Assembly: GCA_039029195.1 (NCBI GenBank)
Contig: JBCCGR010000059.1
Span: forward strand, 1-25,922
DNA length: 25,922 nt
DNA from: JBCCGR01 sp039029195
GTDB lineage: Bacteria; Pseudomonadota; Alphaproteobacteria; Rhizobiales; Rhizobiaceae
Reading direction: 5' to 3'
Position numbers and translations under genes: made by a program. The notes under the pieces were generated by a model that searched no databases, had not been told where the DNA came from, and saw nothing but the letters and a program-made list of their open reading frames with translations. Positions 6,887 to 13,987 of the stretch are shown one piece after another (position 1 is the first letter of the stretch; every line of letters begins with the position of its first letter).

Positions 6887-9684
6887 GGGCTGGTCATCTG
6901 GTCTAGTAATTTTGCAAGGCTGATCGCTTCGCGCCCAGCGACATCAGCGATCTGACAGCGGCAGGAAAACCCATCGGCCACGACTATGGTATCAGTCGGG
7001 GCGGCGCGCACCGCCGGTGCTAGCGAGTGTTCCGCCATCTGACGCGAGATTTCTTCCGTTTCAGCCTGATAGCCAAAGGGGCCCGCCATTCCACAGCACG
7101 AACTGTCGATCATTTGCGACCGTGCGCCCGTAGCGTCTGTGATCACGTCCACTGTTGCTTGCGCAACGCCCATTGCCTTTTGATGACAATGCCCATGCAC
7201 AAGCACATTCCTCTCACTCGTACCTGTTATTTGAAGTGAATTTTGCGCTACATATTCGGCAAAAGTAAAAATCTGTGCGCCCATTTCAGCGGTCCAACCT
7301 GTAATCAAATTCACCGCTTCATCGCGAAACATCAGTGTACAAGAGGGCTCCAATCCAACGATGGTTTTTCCCGCTTCTAGTGCTGTTCGCATGGCATCTG
7401 TCGTCCGCTCCAGCTCCGCGTTCGCCTTGTCTGCCAACCCCGCTGATAGATATGTGCGCCCACAACACAGCGGTCGCCCTGGGGCAGAAAGCACGCCTGC
7501 GCTGCGCTGCGTTTTTTCGATAACTCGCTTAGCAGCCTCTAAAGTTTCGGGATCAAAATGACGATTGAAAGTATCTGCAAATAACAGGACTTCTCCATCA
7601 GCAACCCCTTTAAACGCGGACTTGAATTCGGGCAACTTTCGCGAACTACTGAAGCCGACCAGGTTGGCGAGCCCACTCCCTGCATTAGCGATCGGGGCTA
7701 TCTTAGAGGCCATTGGAGCGATGCGCGGCAGCGATGCAATGAACCGGTCGCGGAGCTTAAGGCCATTTTTGGCGACACGTGCGGCCTGAACCTCAATCTT
7801 CATTTTGGCCATATCGATGGACATGGGGCATTCGCTCTTACAGGCCTTGCATCCAACACAAAGTTCCATCGCATCTGCCATCTGATCAGAAGCAAAAGCA
7901 TCCGGGCCCAGTTGTCCACTCAAGGCCAGACGCAGAACATTAGCGCGCCCTCGGGTGAGGTCATTCTCATTGCCGGTGACCCGGAAGGACGGGCACATCA
8001 CGCCACCCGTACTTTTCCGACAGGCCCCATTATTGTTACACATCTCCGCCGCGCCAAGTAGGCCGCCGGGCCAACTTGACCAGTCATACACGCTCGCAAG
8101 GTTTTGCGGTGCATAGCCCTCGGGCCAGCGCATCAAACTGCGATCATCCATTTTTGGCGCACGCACGATCTTGCCCGGGTTTAGCACTGCGTCGGAATCA
8201 AAGCGGTCCTTTATTTGCTCGAATATGCGCACCATCCGAGTGCCATACATGCGTTCGTGGAACTCGGACCGAACGATGCCGTCACCATGCTCGCCTGAAT
8301 GCGATCCTTTGAAAGCGGCAACGAGATCAAAAGCTTCCTCCGCGATGGCGCGCATTTGGCGCAGGCCCAAGTCCTGACGCAGGTTCAGCACTGGGCGCAC
8401 ATGCAGTAGTCCGACTGAAGCGTGTGCATACCATGTCCCATCCGTTCCATGTTTGCGAAACACGTCCGTCAGACGCGACGTAAACTCTGCCAGATGCTCC
8501 AGTGGCACGGCGCAGTCCTCGACGAAAGAGACCGGCTTTCCTTCGCTGCGCATAGACATCATGATATTAAGACCCTGTGTGCGCACGCCCCAAATCTGCG
8601 CCTGAAAGGCCGGGTCTTCAGCCTCGATGACACCGCCGTCCTGCTTGCCAGGGTCGTCCCAGCGAAAGCCCAATTCGGCCATCAGATCGCCCAGATCGGT
8701 GAGGCGTTGGCGGTTCTCGGCAGGTGTTTCCGCAAATTCAACTAACAGCACGGCTTCGGGATTGCCTCTTACAAAACTGTCCACAACCGGTCGGAACTGA
8801 GGGATATCACGGCCTAACCGGATCATGTTGTGGTCAACCAGTTCGACGGCTACCGGGTCCAGTTTCACTATGTGCTGCGCGGCATCCATGGCCGCATGAA
8901 AGGTCGGGAAATGGCAGACACCGAGTGTTTTCGTATTCAACGTTGGTGAAAGCTTCAGTTCCAGTGACTTCGTCACCGCCAGCGTTCCCTCGGACCCGAC
9001 TAGAAGCTGCGCCATATCCGGAGCCTCGCCCAACAACGCATCGATGTTATAGCCCCCAACCCGACGTTGCACGGTTGGAAAGCAGTTCCGAATTTCGGTC
9101 TCTTCGCGCCGGGCCAATGCCAGCATATCCGCGTCAAGTGATACGTCATCGCGCGCGCCAGCGAAGCGGTGAAGGTCTGCATTTGACAACATGGCTTCCA
9201 GGCCCAGTACATTGTCCTGCATCTTGCCAAATCGGATCGAGCGTGAGCCGCAGGAATTGTTCGCCGCCATACCACCTAACGTGGCGCGTGACGCCGTGGA
9301 GACATCCACCGGATACCACCAGCCGTCGCCTGTTAAACGTCGATTCAGATCATCCAGAACCAGGCCCGGCTGAACAACAACGCGTCCCCTTTCTGCGTCA
9401 TAATCCTCCACCTGGTTGAGATGTTTAGTGAAGTCGACCACCAATGCATCATTGACAGTTTGGCCGGACTGGGACGTCCCACCCCCTCGCGGCAAAAGCG
9501 CGATACCTTCCTCTTTGGCAAATGCGAGCGCGGCTTCAACATCCGACCATGCCCTGGGTACAAGAACAGCCTGCGGCAGGATCTGATAGATTGATGCATC
9601 GGTTGCATACCGTGCGCGATCAAAGCTGGAGGACAGGACCTCTCCCTCGACCCGCCGCCGCAATCTTTCAATGTCTATTGTCAT
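6883..9684 (-). CDS. FAD-linked, 4Fe-4S 2-hydroxyacid dehydrogenase (D-2-hydroxyglutarate dehydrogenase/YdiJ-like fusion)
   Basis: A 933-residue fusion that probably oxidises a 2-hydroxyacid and passes electrons to a carrier. Domains in order: FAD-binding PCMH (about 35-250, with PRGGGTSQSGQ at 65-75 and LLVGSEGTLAVT at 227-238); FAD-oxidase C-terminal domain (about 250-510, with GEHGDG at 464-469); a ferredoxin-like segment with cysteines 549, 555, 564 and CVGCKACKSECP (609-620); and a cysteine-rich CCG region with LCCGRTY and SSCCGMAGPFGY. This is the YdiJ/D-lactate-type architecture. Its substrate is unknown. In this neighbourhood 2-hydroxyglutarate, glycolate, lactate or 3-sulfolactate are candidates. 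It is transcribed divergently from the aminotransferase (69 nt between the starts) and is followed, with a 4-nt overlap, by the anion exporter. No transmembrane segment is evident. Confidence 0.85.
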   Translation of the reverse strand: MTIDIERLRRRVEGEVLSSSFDRARYATDASIYQILPQAVLVPRAWSDVEAALAFAKEEGIALLPRGGGTSQSGQTVNDALVVDFTKHLNQVEDYDAERGRVVVQPGLVLDDLNRRLTGDGWWYPVDVSTASRATLGGMAANNSCGSRSIRFGKMQDNVLGLEAMLSNADLHRFAGARDDVSLDADMLALARREETEIRNCFPTVQRRVGGYNIDALLGEAPDMAQLLVGSEGTLAVTKSLELKLSPTLNTKTLGVCHFPTFHAAMDAAQHIVKLDPVAVELVDHNMIRLGRDIPQFRPVVDSFVRGNPEAVLLVEFAETPAENRQRLTDLGDLMAELGFRWDDPGKQDGGVIEAEDPAFQAQIWGVRTQGLNIMMSMRSEGKPVSFVEDCAVPLEHLAEFTSRLTDVFRKHGTDGTWYAHASVGLLHVRPVLNLRQDLGLRQMRAIAEEAFDLVAAFKGSHSGEHGDGIVRSEFHERMYGTRMVRIFEQIKDRFDSDAVLNPGKIVRAPKMDDRSLMRWPEGYAPQNLASVYDWSSWPGGLLGAAEMCNNNGACRKSTGGVMCPSFRVTGNENDLTRGRANVLRLALSGQLGPDAFASDQMADAMELCVGCKACKSECPMSIDMAKMKIEVQAARVAKNGLKLRDRFIASLPRIAPMASKIAPIANAGSGLANLVGFSSSRKLPEFKSAFKGVADGEVLLFADTFNRHFDPETLEAAKRVIEKTQRSAGVLSAPGRPLCCGRTYLSAGLADKANAELERTTDAMRTALEAGKTIVGLEPSCTLMFRDEAVNLITGWTAEMGAQIFTFAEYVAQNSLQITGTSERNVLVHGHCHQKAMGVAQATVDVITDATGARSQMIDSSCCGMAGPFGYQAETEEISRQMAEHSLAPAVRAAPTDTIVVADGFSCRCQIADVAGREAISLAKLLDQMTSP

Positions 9685-9753
9685 TCAGCTTGACCTCCGC
9701 CCATACCACGATCACCGTTGCAAAGTGCAAGCGCAACATCTTGGGCAAAACTC
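9685..9753. promoter_or_regulatory. Short divergent promoter region between dehydrogenase and aminotransferase
   Basis: The two start codons face away from each other with 69 nt between them, so both promoters and any operator must be here or overlap the coding ends. I see no convincing -35/-10 pair or palindrome by eye. The ribosome site for the aminotransferase ATG is weak (CTTGGGC about 5 nt or more upstream). Confidence 0.4.
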
Positions 9754-10920
9754 ATGCGATCAGGACGACATTTTCTACAAATTCCGGGACCGACCAACAT
9801 GCCTGACCGAATTCAACGGGCGATGCACCGGGCGGTCATGGATCATCGCGGCCCGGAATTTGGCGAACTGGGACGCAGCATTCTGAAGGATTTGAAAGAC
9901 GTTTTTAAAACAAAAAACCGGGTTGTGATCTATCCAGCCTCGGGCACCGGCGCATGGGAGGCCGCCTTGGTCAATGTGCTGGCGCCCGGCGATCAGGTGT
10001 TGATGTATGAAACAGGGCAATTCGCGACGCTCTGGAAGAATATGGCAGCAAAACTAGGTTTTGATCCTATCTTCATGCAAGGGAATTGGCGCACGGGCAC
10101 AAATGCTGAGGAGATTGGTGCACAGCTTGAGGCGGATGGCGACCACAAGATCCAAGCGGTTTGCGTCGTGCACAATGACACGGCCACCGGAATTACCTCT
10201 GACATCGCTGCGGTTCGAGCAGCAATCGACGCAGCAAACCACCCCGCCCTTTTGATGGTCGATACAATCTCCTCTCTGGGCTCCATCGACTTTCAAACGG
10301 ACGCCTGGGGCGTGGACGTGGTGGTCGCAGGGTCACAAAAGGGGCTGATGTTACCACCTGGCCTGTCGTTCAATGCGATTTCAGATAAAGCCTGGGCGGT
10401 TTGTCAGGCTGGAGGAGACAGGCGGTCTTATTGGGACTGGCGAGACATGGAAGCCCCAAATAAACAAGGGTTCTTTCCATATACACCTGCGACCACTTTG
10501 CTCTACGGATTGCGCGAGGCACTGGATATGCTGGCTGAAGAAGGTCTGCAAAACGTTTTTGACCGCCATGCCCGTCACGCCGAAGCCGCGCGCAAAGCTG
10601 TTGAGGCTTGGGGGCTAGAAATCCTTGCAATCAATCCCGAAGAACGTTCCAACAGCCTGACAGCAGTTTTAATGCCAGATCATAAAGGTGCTGATGCGTT
10701 GAGGGCGGAGATTCTCGACAGTTTCGATATGTCCTTGGGCACGGGATTGAACAAGGTAGCTGATCAAGTGTTTCGTATCGGACATCTGGGAGACTTCAAT
10801 GACCTCATGCTGATGGGGACATTGTGCGGTGTCGAAATGGGTTTGATGCGCTCGGCAGTGCCTCATCAAAAGGGCGGCGCGCAGGCTGCCATGGATTATC
10901 TCGCTGCGCATGCATTTTGA
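9754..10920 (+). CDS. Class V PLP-dependent aminotransferase, serine-glyoxylate aminotransferase-like
   Basis: Transfers an amino group between a small amino acid and a 2-oxoacid or aldehyde. Close in pattern to serine-glyoxylate aminotransferases: GRHFLQIPGPTNMPDR at the N-terminus, MDHRGPEF, YPASGTGAWEAAL, VDTISSLGS (Asp170) and AGSQKGLMLPPG with the PLP lysine at Lys196. I chose the ATG at 9754 (388 residues) because the conserved protein begins with GRHFLQ; the frame is open upstream to a TTG at 9718. The BhcA aspartate-glyoxylate enzyme of the beta-hydroxyaspartate cycle is a near relative, so the amino donor is open. In this cluster it could supply glycine from glyoxylate, or aminate sulfopyruvate or sulfoacetaldehyde. 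It stands divergent from the FAD dehydrogenase, and its product may be that enzyme's oxidised product after transamination; this is inference. Confidence 0.85.
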   Translation: MRSGRHFLQIPGPTNMPDRIQRAMHRAVMDHRGPEFGELGRSILKDLKDVFKTKNRVVIYPASGTGAWEAALVNVLAPGDQVLMYETGQFATLWKNMAAKLGFDPIFMQGNWRTGTNAEEIGAQLEADGDHKIQAVCVVHNDTATGITSDIAAVRAAIDAANHPALLMVDTISSLGSIDFQTDAWGVDVVVAGSQKGLMLPPGLSFNAISDKAWAVCQAGGDRRSYWDWRDMEAPNKQGFFPYTPATTLLYGLREALDMLAEEGLQNVFDRHARHAEAARKAVEAWGLEILAINPEERSNSLTAVLMPDHKGADALRAEILDSFDMSLGTGLNKVADQVFRIGHLGDFNDLMLMGTLCGVEMGLMRSAVPHQKGGAQAAMDYLAAHAF

Positions 10921-11470
10921 GTTGCACAGCTGGCAGATTGTCGCGATTCTAGCCACCTACCTGTTCGCGGCGTCAGCTAAAGGGACCGCACGTGCGGACG
11001 CATTGACACCGCGGGCGACGTCAGGAGTGACAGCACTAACCCGTATCGACAGGACTGAACATGATCTGGCAGCCCTAGTGCGATCCGCCGCCCGGCCGGG
11101 CTTGAAAACCCGCATAGAGAACTATCGCAGCAGGGTCATGCACACACAGTAGAGAGATCTAACAGAGCAACTCCACTGGTCTGTCGCAACTGTTAAGTGA
11201 TTGTGGTTGCTTTCAAGACCTGACCAAGCAGATTGATCTCCATTAGGGTGAACGGCATTTTGGCGGACGCGCCCAAGCTATCGGAGAGGCGGCGCAAAGC
11301 CCTTAACAAAATGTGATGTGCGCCGAAGGCACATATTTGGAAGCGATCACTTCAACTGAGGCCTGGAAATTGAGTGGTTCTTCTGGGAAATTTTCTCCGA
11401 TTTCCTCTACTGTATTGCCAATCAACTCCGGATTTTGCGGCTTTTGGCTTCGCTGTTGCGAACACTGAAA
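10921..11470. other. Intergenic stretch between aminotransferase and integrase, no convincing gene
   Basis: About 550 nt (700 nt to the integrase stop). An 80-codon plus-strand frame (10910-11152) begins inside the aminotransferase and lacks a ribosome site, so I do not call it. A small inverted repeat ATGTGC/GCACAT occurs around 11315-11334. The stretch looks like eroded, non-coding island DNA. Confidence 0.5.
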
Positions 11471-11629
11471 TCAGTCGGTGGGAAAGAGGGCTCTCAATCG
11501 CCGTGCCAGCGATTTGCCGAACGGCAGGTAATGGCACTTCGCGACACGAACAGGTGTGTCGCTGAAACCATAGAGCACTCTGTTGTGCCAAGACACAATG
11601 TCCGCACACCAGACGTCTAGCGTTTCAAG
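11471..11629 (-). pseudogene. Unidentified C-terminal gene fragment downstream of the integrase
   Basis: On the minus strand an uninterrupted 52-codon frame ends at a TGA at 11471-11473. Its translation contains VLYGFSDTPVRVAKCHYLPF followed by GKSLARRLRALFPTD, which has a protein-like composition with a basic, amphipathic end. A stop lies at 11630-11632 just upstream and no good start codon with a ribosome site is present, so it is at most the 3' remnant of a gene. It overlaps the end of the integrase in another frame by 13 nt. I do not recognise the family. It may be a fragment left by recombination at the island end, or chance. Confidence 0.3.
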
Positions 11630-12882
11630 TCACGAATTAGGGAAGCGGTTGAGTTCTCGCGTTGTCCTTTCATCGCAGCTGCAATCTTGCCACCAACCTC
11701 CTCACTCGCAGCTTTAAGCGGATCATCTAGCAAATGCGCGTAACGTTGGGTTGATTTATTGTCAGTGTGCCCGAGCAGCGCTCCGATGATGGGCAAGCTC
11801 GCGCCGCCCGAAACCGCAATGCTTGCGAAGCTATGGCGAAGATCGTGCAAGCGAACATCGTCCAAGCCTGCCATGCCTCGGACAGTGCGCCAGACCTTCG
11901 GCGTGCCTTCATAGTGCCCGTCGCTTCGATGAGCAGGGAACACGAATGGCGACCCTTCAAGCCTTGGTATCTTGCTCAGAATTTCGAGTGCACCGGCGTT
12001 GAGCGGTATTGCCTTCTGACCTGTCTTGGAATCTGCAAGCCGCAGGTAACCGCCTTCGAAATCGACAGCGCTCCATAACAAGGTTTCGATCTCGCCCTTT
12101 CGAGCCCCGGTGAACACAAGCAATTTGAGAATTGCCAAAGCGTGCGGGTTCAGGCCACGCACTCCGCCATCGGCCAGCGCTTGACCGAGTGCCGCCAGTT
12201 CTTGCTGGCTGAGATAGCGTTGGCCTTTCCGGTCGGCGAAGCGCTTCACACCCCGAACCGGGTTAATCTCGATCAGTCCGCAGTCGAAGGCATAGCTGAA
12301 TATCCCGCCAAGCAGACCGACGGTGCGGGTGGCCGTGCCTTTTCCACCCTTGACAATGGCACGGCCACGCAAGCCCGTCTTCTGGTCAATCGAAGTCTTG
12401 CCAATTGCGACGTCATGAAGGAAGCGCTTGATATCTGCACGCGTGACGTCTGGCACTTTTTTCCTGCCGAGAAGCGGTTTGATATGGCGCTCAATGCGCC
12501 CGCGATCCGTTGCAATGGTGCTCGCCTTCTTGGTGCCGACACCGTTCTCGAGATAGAGGTCGCAAAGTTGCGCAACCGTGAACTGCTTCTTTTCATCCTG
12601 CTTTTCCTTCGCAGGGTCTTCGCCATTGGCAGCTCTGCCCAGAAGCTTGCGCGCTTCTGTGCGGGCTTGATTGACCGTCCAGGGCGAGCCATGTGCGCCA
12701 ATGGTCATCCGGCGTGTCGGAGCAGCGCGGCCAGTCCCGACGCGGTACTTGAAGACATAGGATTTACGTCCACCCTTCGCAATCTTGATCCCGAAGCCTT
12801 TCAACTCGCCATCCCAGACGAAATAATCGTCCGCTCTTGGCGCTGCGGCATCAATCGCCGACTTGGTGAGCTTGCCAGACAT
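11617..12882 (-). CDS. Tyrosine-recombinase (P4-type) integrase of the genomic island
   Basis: Site-specific recombinase that would integrate and excise the element at tRNA-Arg. The 421-residue protein has the N-terminal arm-binding domain of P4-like integrases (LTKSAIDAA, VWDGELKGFGIKI), a core-binding SAM-like domain, and the catalytic domain with FTGARKGE (Arg261), LHDLRHSFAS (His346, Arg349), LLGHT (His372) and the nucleophile Tyr381 in TQRYAHLL. The set is complete, so the enzyme may be active. I place the start at 12882 because GGGAGG lies 7 nt upstream; the frame stays open to 12963 but the extra 27 residues are not family-like and would cover the inverted repeat at 12896-12938. The gene reads away from the tRNA fragment, into the island. 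Confidence 0.92.
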   Translation of the reverse strand: MSGKLTKSAIDAAAPRADDYFVWDGELKGFGIKIAKGGRKSYVFKYRVGTGRAAPTRRMTIGAHGSPWTVNQARTEARKLLGRAANGEDPAKEKQDEKKQFTVAQLCDLYLENGVGTKKASTIATDRGRIERHIKPLLGRKKVPDVTRADIKRFLHDVAIGKTSIDQKTGLRGRAIVKGGKGTATRTVGLLGGIFSYAFDCGLIEINPVRGVKRFADRKGQRYLSQQELAALGQALADGGVRGLNPHALAILKLLVFTGARKGEIETLLWSAVDFEGGYLRLADSKTGQKAIPLNAGALEILSKIPRLEGSPFVFPAHRSDGHYEGTPKVWRTVRGMAGLDDVRLHDLRHSFASIAVSGGASLPIIGALLGHTDNKSTQRYAHLLDDPLKAASEEVGGKIAAAMKGQRENSTASLIRDLKR

Positions 12883-12895
12883 GCTGCCTCCCGAT

Positions 12896-12938
12896 CGGTG
12901 GTTACTTTTTCCTGAAAAGAACCACATAGTAACCACCG
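12896..12938. promoter_or_regulatory. Perfect 11-bp inverted repeat upstream of the integrase
   Basis: CGGTGGTTACT (12896-12906) and its exact complement AGTAACCACCG (12928-12938) are separated by 21 nt and sit 14 nt upstream of the integrase start. Arm centres are about 32 bp apart, three helical turns. The position fits an operator for integrase control or a recombination-directionality factor site. Function is inferred from position only. Confidence 0.5.
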
Positions 12939-12949
12939 AGGCCAGAACG

Positions 12950-13022
12950 TCAAGGAATGTCAACGAACGACGATCACACGTAATTCAATAAAAACAACAG
13001 ATTAAGGATTATCAAGGAATGT
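12950..13022. repeat. 11-bp direct repeat beside the attachment site
   Basis: TCAAGGAATGT occurs at 12950-12960 and again at 13012-13022, 62 bp apart, between the integrase gene and the tRNA fragment. Short direct repeats flanking the core are typical of the arm-type sites bound by the N-terminal domain of tyrosine integrases. This role is inferred. Confidence 0.5.
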
Positions 13023-13048
13023 GCGGAAATCCGGAAAATTGATAATCC
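13006..13048. repeat. 10-bp inverted repeat abutting the tRNA fragment
   Basis: GGATTATCAA (13006-13015) pairs exactly with TTGATAATCC (13039-13048), spacer 23 nt. Its right arm ends 2 nt before the tRNA-Arg sequence begins. It overlaps the second direct repeat. Likely part of the att region recognised by integrase or an accessory factor; inferred from position. Confidence 0.5.
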
Positions 13049-13050
13049 CC

Positions 13051-13098
13051 CGCCCTCCGAAGGCAGAGGTCAAAGGTTCGAATCCTGTCGGGCGCGCA
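13051..13098 (+). other. attR: 3' fragment of tRNA-Arg(CCG)
   Basis: Seen: an anticodon loop CTCCGAA, the 3' strand GGCAG of the anticodon stem, variable region AGGTC, T-loop TTCGAAT, and the acceptor 3' strand TCGGGCGC. No D-arm or 5' acceptor strand precedes it. The sequence just 5' of the loop reads CCGCC, which does not pair fully with GGCAG (one mismatch), and the T-stem has one mismatch (AAAGG against CCTGT). This marks a displaced 3' part of a tRNA gene, the usual remnant at the end of an integrated island. Anticodon CCG reads codon CGG, arginine. Confidence 0.75.
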
Positions 13099-13346
13099 AG
13101 AAATACCAATAAAATCAAAGCGTTATGAATTTGCGATGTTGCGGCCTTGCAAGATCGTGCAGTATTCAACGGGTGCAAAACAGCATTTTGGGGCTTCTCC
13201 CCATACAAACTCCGTACAACCTGTTCAAACTTTGTCCTCGTTTGCCCCCTCCACCTCACTCTGGGGGTGGCGCAATGACCCAAGCACACCCCCTTCGGCC
13301 GGTACATAGGGCACCGAACAGAGAGGAGGCAACAGAGGTCGACTGG

Positions 13347-13823
13347 CTAACCCACGATGCATCCACCAGGGTTGCAATGTCTAATATTGGGCCCAGGACA
13401 GCAGTCTGTATCAACCGTACATGGGCCACCATTTGGTGAACAACTCGCGGCCTGCGCTGGCATGGGCGCGGTGATGGATGTGACCACGGGGATGAGTGCT
13501 GCTGCGCCAGCCACGCCTGCAACTTTGGCAACTAAAGCACGGCGGTTCATGTTGGCAGGCAGATCGGAGACAAATTCCGTTTCCAGCAGATTTGCTTTTG
13601 AAAGCTTGGTGAGCGGGTGCTCAACCAGTTCAGTTGTGAAGCCATCAATATGTGCTGCAATGTCGGCAAGAGACCGCGATCCGTCTGCAAGCTCCCAGAC
13701 CTTTGCAGCGCTTTCATTCAGGCAAACCGCCTGATGGGACTTTTTGTTATAGATGATTGTCTCGCCATCAAGCCCGCGTTCATCACAATTGGCGCGGTTG
13801 GCGCACGGAAACCCGATTGTCAT
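13347..13823 (-). CDS. PqqD-domain protein with internal Tat-like signal and six-cysteine tail (copy 1)
   Basis: A 158-residue protein in three parts. Residues 1 to about 88 look like a PqqD domain (IIYNKKSHQAVCLNESAAKV, then W-E-L and a short helical region), the winged-helix fold that binds leader peptides in RiPP pathways. Residues 92-126 read as an internal export signal: NRRALVAK, a hydrophobic stretch (VAGVAGAAALIPVVTSI) and an AQA-A signal-peptidase-like site at about 123-126. Residues 127-158 are a cysteine-rich tail with Cys128, 135, 141, 142, 150, 155, spacing C-X6-C-X5-CC-X7-C-X4-C, the framework of cystine-knot miniproteins. It is a paralogue of the gene at 13988-14479; the first 127 residues match closely and the tails do not. 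I know of no defined function. No modifying enzyme or exporter is adjacent. The start ATG has only a weak ribosome site. Confidence 0.8.
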   Translation of the reverse strand: MTIGFPCANRANCDERGLDGETIIYNKKSHQAVCLNESAAKVWELADGSRSLADIAAHIDGFTTELVEHPLTKLSKANLLETEFVSDLPANMNRRALVAKVAGVAGAAALIPVVTSITAPMPAQAASCSPNGGPCTVDTDCCPGPNIRHCNPGGCIVG

Positions 13824-13987
13824 GAAATTTCAGCCATCTTTACTCAGAAACGGCGCACGGATTGCTGCTTCTCCCCCCATTTTCGGCTTTAAGCGCGGAC
13901 CATGGCCAAGAGTCAATGATCTGCCATGAGACCCGCCAGTTGCTGCGTCGGCATGTGTTCGTTGCCTCCATAGCCCGAGTCAGAACC

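Larger units (their letters stand above)
1..13098. mobile_element. Right-hand part of a tRNA-Arg-integrated genomic island (inferred)
   Basis: Seen: a tyrosine-recombinase gene (11617-12882) sits next to an isolated 3' fragment of a tRNA-Arg gene (13051-13098). Known: island integrases commonly recombine within the 3' half of tRNA genes, rebuilding an intact tRNA at one end and leaving a 3' fragment at the other. The fragment reads on the plus strand and lacks its 5' half, so the element must lie to its left. The integrase and the whole transport and catabolic cluster at 66-10920 would then be cargo. The left end, with an intact tRNA-Arg, is not in the window. The extent of the island is inference; a second att copy inside the 10921-11616 gap was looked for by eye and not found. 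Confidence 0.6.

Noticed and set aside
7000..9420. Several plus-strand frames over the FAD dehydrogenase gene
   Set aside because: They are antisense shadows of a gene with a full set of FAD and iron-sulfur motifs; their translations are rich in Arg, Ser and Pro and have no domains.
10910..11152. 80-codon plus-strand frame after the aminotransferase
   Set aside because: It starts inside the aminotransferase gene, has no ribosome site and no recognisable domain; composition is unlike the neighbouring proteins.
11315..11334. ATGTGC/GCACAT inverted repeat as a terminator
   Set aside because: Six-base-pair stem with no T-run, no gene ending nearby; too weak to support a function.
12142..12915. 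257-codon plus-strand frame opposite the integrase
   Set aside because: Antisense to a complete tyrosine recombinase; no ribosome site or domain.
12883..12963. Longer integrase start at 12963
   Set aside because: The extra 27 residues do not look like the family's N-terminus and would run over the 11-bp inverted repeat; GGGAGG is placed exactly for the start at 12882.
13051..13098. A complete tRNA-Arg gene
   Set aside because: No D-arm, 5' acceptor strand or full anticodon stem precedes the loop; only the 3' portion is present, so it cannot be a working tRNA.
13550..13823. Separate small secreted peptide starting at the internal ATG before the twin arginines in PqqD copy 1
   Set aside because: No ribosome site lies before this ATG in either copy, and the frame is continuous with a well-conserved PqqD-like domain, so a fusion is the simpler reading.
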